Shown here one piece after another: positions 1-12,000 of a stretch of 64,000 bases of DNA. A program made the position numbers and the translations under genes. The notes under the pieces were generated by a model. The model was given only the letters and a program-made list of their open reading frames with translations. It had not been told where the DNA came from and searched no databases. Source of the DNA: Mesostigma viride (taxonomy: Eukaryota > Streptophyta > Mesostigmatophyceae > Mesostigmatales > Mesostigmataceae). The first letter of the stretch is position 1, and the number at the start of each line of letters is the position of its first letter. Location: assembly GCA_009746045.1 (NCBI GenBank), contig RPFO01000079.1, positions 2,289,844 through 2,353,843 of the forward strand, written 5' to 3'.

Positions 1-83
1 GTGGCATGCCCTGTGGCGGCCTCCCCTTCCCCTGGGTGGCCTGTCCTCCCCTCCTGTGACGTGTGCCAGACCTCACGTCGCAG

Positions 84-3000
84 CTGCACAGCCAGCAGGA
101 GGACCTGGAGCTGGAGCGCCGCCAGCTGGTGGAACGATGCGAGGAGTTGGTCCGCACGAAGGAGGCACAGCTGCAGGTAGTAAACTAGTTAACCTGCATG
201 CGGTTGTTGGGGTTCATGGCTGCGCGTAGCAACGATGGATGCGTGTGCCCATAGGGGGTTCATGGCTGCAGGTTTGGGCGATGCATGTGGCTGTGGGCAG
301 GGCCATTCCGGTTTGACAAGGTTTGGCAAGGTTTGACCGGCCACTATCTTTGCTAAAAGTGTAATCCATATGGCAAGAGGTGTTTATAATATTCCGTGTG
401 ATTTAGCTAAAGAAGCTGTTAATCTATTTAAATCAGCGGATAATCAAGCAAGTAACAAGCAAGGCTCAACACGTGAATATATCTGCAAAGGACCTGCCCG
501 TTTATGATTACTTGCGCGCGTGTGTGTGCCTGCGTGTGAAATCACGTGCGCTAACCTGTGCTGCTGCGTGGCTATCTCCTCATCTGCGATATCAGTGCAT
601 GCTGACAACATGCTCGCCGGGGTGCGTGCGTGTTCTTGCATCTTGTTGCGTGGCTATGTCTGCCACCGCTGTGTGCCGCTGTTGCTGCATGGTACCGCGT
701 GCGACAGGAGCGGGCGGACCGCCTCGACGTCACCACGTTTGAGTACGAGCGCAGAATACATCGACTGGTGAGCGACAGTGACATTGAGAGTTTCTCTTTT
801 CGATGATGTTGAGTCATATTTGCCTTCTACTTAGATAGGCACTTACTGTCCATTTTGCAAAGTGTGTGGGAATGAAACAGGGAAACTGCTGCTTCTGCCC
901 TTTGCCCATGGAACCCCTGGCAGGTTTGCCCTACGCCTTCGCAAGGCAAACCCCTTGAATTGTGAAAATGTTGTCCCGGTGCTAGCTATGTGCCCCTGCG
1001 TGCTACGCTGCGTTCCTTTCACGAATCCATCCCCTTGCGCCCATGTCCCCGGCTTGGTTTCCTCTTGGGCGGCATCAACAGGAGGTGGAACTGGAGACGG
1101 CGAGAGGTGCTGGGCAGCTGATGGCAGACAAGGTACGCACTATCGATAGGTCATGGAGCAACAGATGGGGTAGATGGTATGTGTGCGAAGCTGATGGAGG
1201 AGAAGTTTTGTGCCATCTTTCAGGCCATGGATTGGTCACAGCGCACAGGCCAGCCTACAACGATTGGCAAAACAGGCGTCTCTGTTAGGAAGTAACAGAG
1301 CAGGTGTCACCCGACGGTGTTGCTTCGCCTGCAGGGTGCTGCGTTAAATTTTTCTACTTGCATCCTGTTTTTGAAACTGTGTCCCCGCCCTACAGTCCAG
1401 TCTTCTTATCCGCCTTCCATCACCGTGTTGCAAAGCCATCAACCGCATAGCTGCTGGGTCATTTCTGCCATCTGGGCTTGCCTGAGGTTAAAGGGCCATG
1501 AGGAAGGGAAACTGGCCCCCAGTTGTGTCTTGGGCGAACAGGAGTTAAATCCATGGATTTGATGGGCTCTGCAATGCACCTGTATCACGGCAGTGTAAGC
1601 TACTATGGCCATGCGCCTTTCCATGGCTTGCACTCTACAACCCACAGCGTATCTCACATGGCATGGCAACATGCATGGCACTCATGTGCCATGGCATCGG
1701 TTGTTGCATGTAGTAACTTGTTTTCTACTCCCCTGTGTCGTGATTGCGTCTATGTGCTTGGGCCCTGCAGGCGGACGTTGCGGAGGCTGCGCGCCAAGAA
1801 GCTGAGAAACAGCTCAAGGTGGGGGAAGGGGGGGTGGGGGAGGGCGCGGTGGTGCCATGGTGGTCGTGTTGAGTGGGGACTGTAAATTTTAGGCCTTGAG
1901 GCTACAACATGCCATCGTCCGAGAAACAGGTCAACAGTGGGGGGCGTGGGAGGGGGACGTGAGAGGGAAGTATGTGGCACCCTGGTCGATGTGCGGCCAC
2001 GTACACGCAAGCTAGGATGGTGCTGTGGAAGCTACCGCTGTCTAGTGACAACACGGTCAGCATGATGGAGACAACACGGTCAACATCACGGAGACGCATG
2101 TGTGGACCGATGTGTGGAAACAATGTGTAAGGGTGACGTGGGAGAACAAGAACAAGGCGCGTGCGAACAAGAACAAGGCGTGCGGGAGAACAAGAACAAG
2201 TCATGTGAAAACAAGAACCAGGTGTGTGTGAGCATGTGTGAGATAACGGTGCCTGGGAACTGATGCGCGTGGGTACGATGTGAGCATGTGTGAGGGCAAT
2301 CAGGGGCCCACCCGAACTGTTCATCGCGTCTCTCCGTTTCCACGCACATGCCGGACTCTACACACATGTCCAGCATGAGCCTGGCATCCCACCCACTCTG
2401 CGCTGCACAAACATCCTCAATGCCCTCTGCCCTCCGTACGGTACCACGGACCAATGTTGCCTGTTGCCGATGTCCCCGGATGTGTGATTGGCGCGGCGGC
2501 GTCTCAGCTCCACACATGTCATCAACCCTGTCAGTCCTCAACGTTCTTTTCCTTCCCATTATTATGATGGCACCAACCGTTGCCAAGAACAGACGAATCC
2601 TGCCCCTGCAGGATTTATCTACCAAACACTACCAATGCATAGCCTACCCATCGGAGCCTACCCATGCCTGGTCTACCCATTTCTACACATCGGAGCCTAC
2701 CCATGCCTAGTCTACCCATTTCTACACATCGGAGCCTACCCATGCCTGGTCTACCCATTTCTACACATCGGAGCCTACCCATGCCTGGTCTACCCATTTC
2801 TACACATCGGAGCCTACCCATGCCTGGTCTACCCATTTCTACACATCGGAGCCTACCCATGCCTGGTCTACCCATTTCTACACATCGGAGCCTACCCATG
2901 CCTAGTCTACCCATTTCTACACATCGGAGCCTACCCATGCCTGGTCTACCCATTTCTACACATCGGAGCCTACCCATGCCTGGTCTACCCATTTCTACAC

Positions 3001-6000
3001 ATCGGAGCCTACCCATGCCTGGTCTACCCATTTCTACACATCGGAGCCTACCCATGCCTGGTCTACCCATTTCTACACATCGGAGCCTACCCATGCCTGG
3101 TCTACCCATTTCTACACATCGGAGCCTACCCATGCCTGGTCTACCCATTTCTACACATCGGAGCCTACCCATGCCTGGTCTACCCATTTCTACACATCGG
3201 AGCCTACCCATGCCTGGTCTACCCATTTCTACACATCGGAGCCTACCCATGCCTGGTCTACCCATTTCTACACATCGGAGCCTACCCATGCCTAGTCTAC
3301 CCATTTCTACTCATCGGAGCCTACCCATGCCTGGTCTACCAACGTCACTCATGTGCGCTGACTTGGTGGCTCGGCCTCCCGCGCACGCTTGCACCTACTG
3401 GGCTTGACACGGCCCGGCTCGCCAGGCGGTGCGGTGGGAGTGGGAGAACATGCGTCGACTGGACGACGCGCGCGCTGCGGAACAAGGGGAGGAGGCGCGG
3501 CGGCGCGAGGAAGCCTGGGCGCGGCGCGTGGAGGAATACGAACGCGTGCGGGAGCAGATGGCAAGTGGATGTGTTGGATGGTTATTTGTTAGATGGTAGG
3601 TCGATGTGTTGATTATTCAAGGCATCTGAGGGCCCTTGTGTGTGCGTGCGTGCGTACGTGCGTGCTTGCATGCGTGCGTGGGCTCCCGTATGTAATTCTG
3701 GCCATGCCTGGAGCATGGTGACGAGGGGAAGTAGGTGCGGGACTGAAGTGTATGCGGCGTGTGCACCACTTTCATGCACGTGCGTGTGCAGGCATGTGCA
3801 TGCCTTTGTGTGTGCATGTGTGTATGTATATGTGCTATTGTGTGTGCTTGTGCTTGTATGTATATGTGCTATTGTGTGTGCTTGTGCTTGCATGTATATG
3901 TGCTATTGTGTGTGTGCTTGTGCTTGTATGTAAATGTGCTATCGTGTGTGCTTGTGTGTGTGTATGCGCACCTCTGTGTGCTGGCGGGCGGGGTGCGGGG
4001 GTGGGGGTGCGGGGGAAGGCGTGCCTTATTTGCTCCCCCACCCCCTCCCCCTCTATGGTCTGTCTCTCTCTCTCTGTCTCTCTCTCACACACACGCGTGC
4101 GCGCGCATGCACGCACATCACGACAATGCCACCAAGGCATCGTGGGAGCATGGAGCGGTGCCAGCATACCACACTTCCGTGACAGCGGTGCCAGCATACC
4201 ATACTTCCGTGACAGCGGTGCCAGCATACCACACTTCCGTGACAGCGGTGCCAGCATTCCACACGTCCATGACAGCGGTGCCAGCATACCACACTTCCAT
4301 GACCAGGGGAATCTCATGGGGTCCACCACCCTTACTTTCATCCCAAGGGCCAACCCTGACACCATTTCCATCACCGGCTGCCATGGCTTACCTGGTTGCG
4401 GTAACCTGTGCTCATGGGTGCCTGCGCTGGAGAAAGTTGTTCTGGGCATGCCTGTCCACGAGATGCACCCATGGACGTTTCCTCCCTGATGTGCCGCGCC
4501 CCCCGCGCTCTGCCTTCCATTTTTTGTAAGAATTTCCACATACCATGAAAAAAAATCCCGCGCACCATGAATAATTCTCCCTATGTCGTTAAACACTTTT
4601 CATGTTCCGTCCAAGGTCGTGATGACGCAGGCTGTGCATGTTGCCCCCCTGCTTGCTGTGCTGGCAACCCCCTGCAGGCTGCCAAGGTGCAGGAGCTGAC
4701 CAACGCCCAACGCGCGGCCGAGGACGACCACTCCGCGGCGCTTGCACGTCTCGTGAGTGCATCGCTCGCTGTCTGCAGACGTAGTGGTTGGAGTGGTCGC
4801 TTGAATTTCGGGAACCTTTGGGGTTACCAATTCCTGCATGCGCATGTGCATGTGCCTTGGTTTTCCCCTTTCTTTGTTTTTTTTTCTTGGTGAACATTTT
4901 GTGTGCAACCATGCACATGCCACTTACTTCTTGTTATGCTTGGTCTTACTCTGTTATGCTCGGTGCATGCTTGTAGATGCCACTAAATGCCATGTGCCAT
5001 GCCACACGACATTGCTCATGCCATGCCACACGACATCCCACATGCCACGTGCCATCATACAATCACGTGTGTTATGGCAGGAGGCGCGGCACCGCGATGA
5101 GCTGGCGCTGCGTGACGAGCTGCGGCAGCGAGCGGAGACCGCGCTGGCCCAATCCGAGGACCAATCTCGCGCGAGGGTGGCCGCGCTCACGACCAAGGTG
5201 GGGCCCGAGCGTAGTGCTCATCCATATATGTGCGTGTGGGGCCCCCGGGTGTAGTTGCGCATGTGCACATGCTACGATGCATGTATTCATGGATGTGGGC
5301 ACTACACTTTGTAGTGTGTGTAGTACTAATATGTTCATGTATGGATGTGTAGCGCTACTAGACCACTGTGCATGCATGCGTGTGTGGCCCCTCTGTGTCT
5401 GCATACAGACATCCGTGTAACAACCAGCATGTGCTAATGAGGCAACAAGCAGGTAGGACTGAGACAGCATATTCCATCTGATTGCGTGCTTGCGATAGAA
5501 ATGCGACTGTTTCCAGAATGCTTGGTGTCCACCTTGTTACGCCTAGTTGCTGTAATGGCAGGTGCTTGCACGTTTCCTTACCAGCCCTTTTGCATGGCTC
5601 TCCCTGCGCAGACCACCAGCCCATATCAAATGTTTCATTTACCCGCTCAGCGCATCATGGATTGTCTTCCGGGTGTCAAGCGCTGGGTTATAAATGGCAT
5701 GAAGCTGACCGGCTTCCCATCGGTTCTGCTGGCATCGGCCGCAGGTGGAGGCGCTCGAGGGCGAGCTGTCTGCGGCTCGCCTCCAGCAGGAGCGGGCGCA
5801 AGAGGAGAGGGAGAGGAGGGAGAGGGAGGCCAGGGAGGCGCACGAGCTGGAGACACAGGTGTGGGATGATTGTGTGGGATGATTGGTTGGCTGTACTATT
5901 GTACAGGTAGTATATGGACTGAAGTTTATTGTTGTACTCGCATATCACCATGGAGAAGCAGGTGCGGGGTGTCCCTATCATAATATGAAGAAAAGGTGGG

Positions 6001-9000
6001 GGCCGTCACAGTGGAGAAACAGGTGTGGGGTATCACAATATGAGAAACATGTGTGTGATGACAGCGTTACTAGTTGTTGATCAAACCGCGTCACATGTTC
6101 ACAGAGCATCTCAATGGAAATCGCAGCATTGGCAAGGTTATCCATGATGATGCCTGTTTGGCTGTGAAATCCCACCACCAGGGAATGGTTGCCTTGCCTG
6201 ACGCAAAAATACAGGTGTCAGCGTAAGCGCAAGGCAGAACGCGAGCTGTGTTGCTGTGGGTGAGTGGGTTTAAACTGGCAAGGAGCAGTCAAGGTTATGG
6301 CAGGAAGCCGTCAATGGCGAGTTAAGACCAGGAGAAGGGAGCTTTGCATTGCTTAGTGGAAACCATGGCAAGCTGGCGTACTCCATGAACCCTTGAACTG
6401 CTAGCTACAACAAGTATCAACATGCCTCATATAGCATCAGTTGTTGAAGTCACAAAGTGTGAGGCCCTGCTGTTTCAGTCACAGTATTGACCAACCTTTT
6501 GGTTTGTCACAGTTTGTGGACGTAGCTAAGCTGTGGTGGGCTGGGAAGTGGGGAAATTGCGGGTTCTGGATTGGGTTCTGGATTGGTTTGGGTTTGGGCT
6601 TGGGTTTGAGGTGGAAAGGGTGGGAGGGGGGGAAAGGCGGGGGGGGGGGGCGGGGTGAGGGAAGAAGTGGAAGTGATCTAAGGTACAAAGGCATCTTGTG
6701 GTAACCCGTTTCGATGAGTCTATCTGTACTCTCTGCATCTGCCAAGCAACCTGCATGACTGTCGCGCCGTCCCACCCACATTTGGCTCCTGCATTGCCTT
6801 CATCCTTCTGCCCCCAGGAGTGGAAGCGGACGCTTTGTGAGAAAGAGGGCCAACTGCAGGGCGCCAACGAGCGGCTGCAGGACCTTCAGGTGGGGTGTAG
6901 GGCGTAGGGTCTAGGGTTAAGAGGTAGGTTACCATTTCTCGCGTTTTGGATATCTGTCGAAAATCATTGGTGGGTGGATGGGGTGCCCATTGCCATCCCG
7001 ACCAACATGGCAGGCTGTTGATATGGATGGTTGTCTGTGTTACGAATCCAATGAATGGAGTTTAATCTCTTTTCTTTTGTCCACTTCCTAGCATGGGGAA
7101 CGGGCATTAGACCCCCCCATTCCCTCAAACTGCTGACATCTGGCTAGCAAACGCAGCGTTCTACCAGCTGAGGCTGCTGCGACATAAATAATTCCTGTTG
7201 GGGGGGGGGGGGGGGGGGCCGGGGGGGGACGGGGGGGGCGGGGGGCGTGATGCAGCCGCACCTCTCGAGGACCCACCTGATCGCCAATTACCCTTACTAG
7301 GGGCCTCCTGTACTGATGATGTGTTGTCAACCTAAGCCTACGCCAAGCTACGCCAATGTCAGAGGATTAATTAGAAACATAACTCCGTTGGGAGTATATG
7401 TAGCACATATCCCGGAGAAGGGGCATATGGCTTTTAATACATTCTGGGCTACTTCCTGCAATGTCAGAGGATAGTGGGGGTATATAACAGCATCAATTAG
7501 TTGTTGCGTCCGCGGTCCATAGGGACCCTTGCCAATAGTGATGCCTGCAAAAGGCCACCCTTGGTGCCCATTTCCGCCCTACAAGAGGCCCCGCAGAGGC
7601 AGCTATGCCCGTTAGAATGGAGTTGTCTGGGCTGGGTAGATGCCGCAATTTGGATGTAATCTGAGGGTGGAGCTTACGTGACATTTCGATGTCTGGTCGA
7701 GCACTCGAACACAAGAGCTTGTGCCTTTCGCAGCCCTTTTGATGTCCCTCCAACGGCAACCCACGGTGTGCCCCTGGTTACCACCCCTGATTGTATATGG
7801 CCCAAAACAGGCTCTGGTGGCGGAGCGAAGTGAGGACGTCACCAAGTACAAGGTGAGCTATAAATAGAAAAAGGCAAGCAAGCAATAAGTGCAACAAGGG
7901 AGGACGTCACCAAGTACAAGGTGAGGTATAGATAGAGCAAGTGCAAGGCAAGCTATAAGTACAACAAGGGAGGACGTCACCAAGTACAAGGTGAGGTATA
8001 GATAGAGCAAGTGCAAGGCAAGCTATAAGTACAACAAGGGAGGACGTCACCAAGTACAAGGTGAGGTATAGATAGAGCAAGTGCAAGGCAAGCTATAAGT
8101 ACAACAAGGGAGGACGTCACCGAGTACAAGGTGAGTTATTAATAGAACAGTGAAACAACATTGGATAAACTGTCATAGCCCAGGTGTATCATCCTCCAGC
8201 CCCACAGGTAATGAATCTGCCAGCTAGGCCACTGTACACCAAGCAGGAAAGTGATGTCACAAATCTCCCTCGCCCATGCTGCAGGGGGGGCACATACACA
8301 GCTATGTCAATCAAAGGACTCAAAGACTACGCCAATCAAAGGACTCTGATCGAAGGGCTCTCCAGGACCAAACGCTTCCCTGCGTTGCCCATGGGATTAT
8401 TGGATTACCGTTTTTTGGCCACCAGCTTGATGGCATAGCCAGGGGCCCCCACATATGCCATCGGCCCCCACACGTCTTCACCCGGTTGTCTGCCTGACGT
8501 TTCTAAGATACAAATGCGGACGTTACAGTAGCATTGCTGCTAGTCCTCACGTACAGTGTGGGCATGCCCCTGATGCCTGCCCTGATGGCAAACACCTTGC
8601 TTATGAATGCCTTCACCATCCTCATGGATGCCCTCAAGCATGCTTATAAAACGTTCACACAGAACTTGTTGCTGGCGGAGTCGGAGCGCGCGGGCGTGCT
8701 GCAGCAGAAACTGGCCAAGTTCGAGGTGAGCCGCACGGATGACATGCGCTGGCACAAGGACGTGTCCAGCCATGGGGATGGCATATGCTGCCATGGGGGC
8801 GTGCTCTGCCATGGGGAAGTAGGTCACTGGGCATGGGAAGACGTGCGCCGCCATGGGGGTGTGGGGAGGTGAAGTGCCAGCGCCCACGCTGCTCCGGTGG
8901 GGCGACCTGGCATTTTAAGTTTGGCCCCACTGCTACTTCTGGCACCTGTTTGGCCGTAGAGGTCTGCCAACTGAGGTTCAGGAATTGGTGTTTGACAATA

Positions 9001-12000
9001 GAGGTTTGGTGATTGACGTCTGGCCATTCCTGTTTGACGGTAGAGGATGGGTGAATGAGGTTTTGACAATCAGTGTTTGGCAGTGAAGGTTTGGCGATTG
9101 ACATCTGCAATTCCTGTTTGGCCATTGAGGTTCTGCGATTGCAAGAAACGTGGGCTGTGGGCCCGGGCGTCGCTGCTTATGCCAGCGACAGTAGACACTT
9201 TTGGCAGGAAGAGCATGCAGCATGGCTAGCTGACAACACCCTCTGGGAATATGGGGCATGCACAACTTACTAAATAACTGCTCATGAGAGAAGCCATGCC
9301 TTCCAAACCCAAGTTGGCGCAAATGATTCTCATGCTCTAAAAAACCTTCAACCCACACAACCCTGTCTGCAGGGCCGTGAGGGTGCATACGCCAGCGGTA
9401 GCCTTCAGCCCGACCCGGTGGACAAGCTGCTGGTGTCCACACTGCAGCAGCAACGCGACGAGGCGCTCGCCCAGGCTGAGGACCTGCGGCGGGTGGTGGC
9501 GTCCCTGCAGGGGGAGATATGGAGCAAGGTGTGGGGGAGGGGGGGGTGGCGCGGGTGCCACACACGTCGAGAATACACAGTACAAATCAAAATCGCACAA
9601 AAATGACTAATATACATTATGCAGAAGAAAGCGTTAACAGAAATAACTTTGCTTTCTCATGCTGCGGAAGCTACATAGGCGTCCTGCCAGTGCAAAGCTT
9701 GTAAGGGAAACAGGGAGGGTTGGGCCTTTGCCCTCTTGCGGCTGCTGAGCATGGAATAAATGAGACGGGTATTCACATCATCACGTATGTGCGGTTGTGG
9801 GAGGCAAGCAGGCGGCGTTGCACGGCATGTACAGGGGCTGGCCTGCTGTGCATGCCAACATTTATCTGTTTTTGAATGACGATTATCATTATTGCCTGCC
9901 TGTCATCCCAATATCCTTATTTCCCCCCCCCCCCCTCCTCGCTCCCTTTCTGTGCAACATCAGCGGTGGGATGTTCTTCAGTGGCCTTTGCCGCCATTAG
10001 GAATCAGAACCCTCCCTCCTTCCCTCCCTCCCTCCCTCCCTCCCTCCCTCCCTCCCTCCCTCCCTCCCTCCCTCCCTCCTTCCCTCCTTCCCTCCCTCCC
10101 TCCCTCCCTCCCTCCCTCCCTCCCTCCCTCCCTCCCTCCCTCCCTCCCTCCCTCCCTCCCTCCCTCCTTCCCTCCCTCCCTCCCTCCCTCCCTCCCTCCC
10201 TCCCTCCCTCCCTCCCTCCCTCCCTCCCTCCCTCCCTCCCTCCCTCCCTCCCTCCCTCCCTCCCTCCCTCCCTCCCTCCCTCCCTCCCTCCCTCCCTCCC
10301 TCCCTCCCTCCCTCCCTCCCTCCCTCCCTCCCTCGCTCGCTCGCATTTTCCCTGGAATCGCTCACTCATCCACCTGACCAACCAACCAACCAACCAACCA
10401 ACCAACCAACCAACCAACCAACCAACCAACCAACCAACCAACCAACCAACCAACCAACCAACCAACCAACCAACCAACCAACCAACCAACCAACCAACCA
10501 ACCAACCAACCAACCAACCAACCAACCAACCAACCAACCAACCAACCAACCAACCAACCAACCACCAAACCTCTCATGCACTCGCTCCTTCCCTCCTTGC
10601 TGGCTCGCTTCCTCTCCCTCTGGGCACCTGGCATGCCCGTGGGGGTTGCAGATGCGGCAGCAGCAGCAGCAGCAGCAGCAGCAGCTACAGATGCGCCAAC
10701 GGCGCCAGCAGCAGCAACAACAGCAACAACAGGGGCAACAGGGGCAACAGGGGCAACAGGGGCAACAGAATAGGGAAACGAGAGGAACAAGACGTCTCCC
10801 AGGCCAGTCAGACGCTGGACCTTCCACGCACGCCGATTCTATCCTGGATGACAGCAAACAAGCCTCTGATGACGATGGCAAGGCCACCCCTGGCTCGGAT
10901 GGTGCGGACTCTGGCTCGTCAGGGAGCCGACAGAGCCTCCGAGACCCGCCCGCCTCGCTCGCCAAGGAAGACGGATCCAATCACCAAGCAAACAGGGACG
11001 CACCCGTGGATGATGCCACACTCAACCCCGAGACCAACCAGGGGCAGGCCAGGGCGAGAGCGGAGGCGACCGCAGAAGCGGGCAGGGAAGGGATCGAATC
11101 CCCAAACAAGTCGCCCCGCGCATCCTCGCAACCGCCCTCGCATGGAATCAATGGCATCCGACCGCCCAGGATCCGCCTCCCGCTCCCCTCCCCTGCTTAT
11201 GCTGACCCAGGCTCCGCCGGTCAAGGGTTCCCCAGGACGCTAGGGGGCGCGTCCTCGGACCGGGGCAGCGCCGCGTCGTCCCCCCTGCAGGTGCTCAGCC
11301 CGCTACCTGAATTGAACCTGTTCTCCCCCACGCTCAAGTCGCCCGCTTTCGCCGCCCGATGGGACCCCACAAGGACTGGTAAGGGGCGAGGGCTTGGAAA
11401 ATGTAGGACTAGTTGTTCCTTTTCCTGTCACGCTTCTCCTTCTTAAGGGCACTCGTAGGGGCGCTGTTAGGGCCATTATTAGGGACTAGTTGTTCCTTTT
11501 CCTGTCACGCTTCTCCTTCTTAAGGGCACTCGTAGGGGCGCTGTTAGGGCCACTGTTAGGGCCACTGTTAGGGCCACTGTTAGGGGCATTATTAGGGGCA
11601 TTATTAGGGCCACGGTTAGGGCCACTGTTCGGTGCACTGCTAGGTGCACTGTTGGCGGTACTGTTAGGGGCCTGTCCTCTAGAGAGGGGAAGGGGGCACT
11701 AACATTTTAGTTCGGGGGCGTTTATTCCCCTCGGCAGCGCCCACGTCATGTGCCCTTTTTAACGCCTGCATAGCACGGCGGTGTCATCACGGTGCGAGTC
11801 AGATGAAATCATTAACAGCGATTCGCCAAATGCTTCCGCAGCGCCGGGGTAATGTGCACGGTTGGCGTATGGTACCATTCGGCATTCGGTGTGTAGTGCA
11901 GCGACAACGTTAGAAAGCGCTGTGGCCGTGGTAATCACAAATAGAATATCATATGTTTGCATGGAATTGGCAGGATTAATACTATTGTAAGCGCGTGGGG

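Noticed and set aside
2651-3345. CRISPR-like regular repeats
   Set aside because: Units are directly adjacent with no spacers, in a eukaryotic intron. The same applies to 42440-42795 and 43437-43795.
2488-3612. 374-codon open frame of [13 protein letters not shown] repeats
   Set aside because: Product of the 39-bp minisatellite, whose unit is a multiple of three and open in several frames; it lies in an intron.
7095-7190. Functional tRNA gene on the minus strand
   Set aside because: Box A is fair, but box B and the anticodon stem do not form; kept only as a tRNA-like fragment.
9876-11243. 455-codon frame with Pro-Ser-Leu and Asn-Gln-Pro-Thr repeats
   Set aside because: It is the CCCT and CCAA arrays read through; the true exon 10652-11378 is in another frame.
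11540-11670. Interstitial telomere repeat
   Set aside because: TTAGGG occurs only once per 12-bp unit and the unit is degenerate, so it is an ordinary minisatellite.
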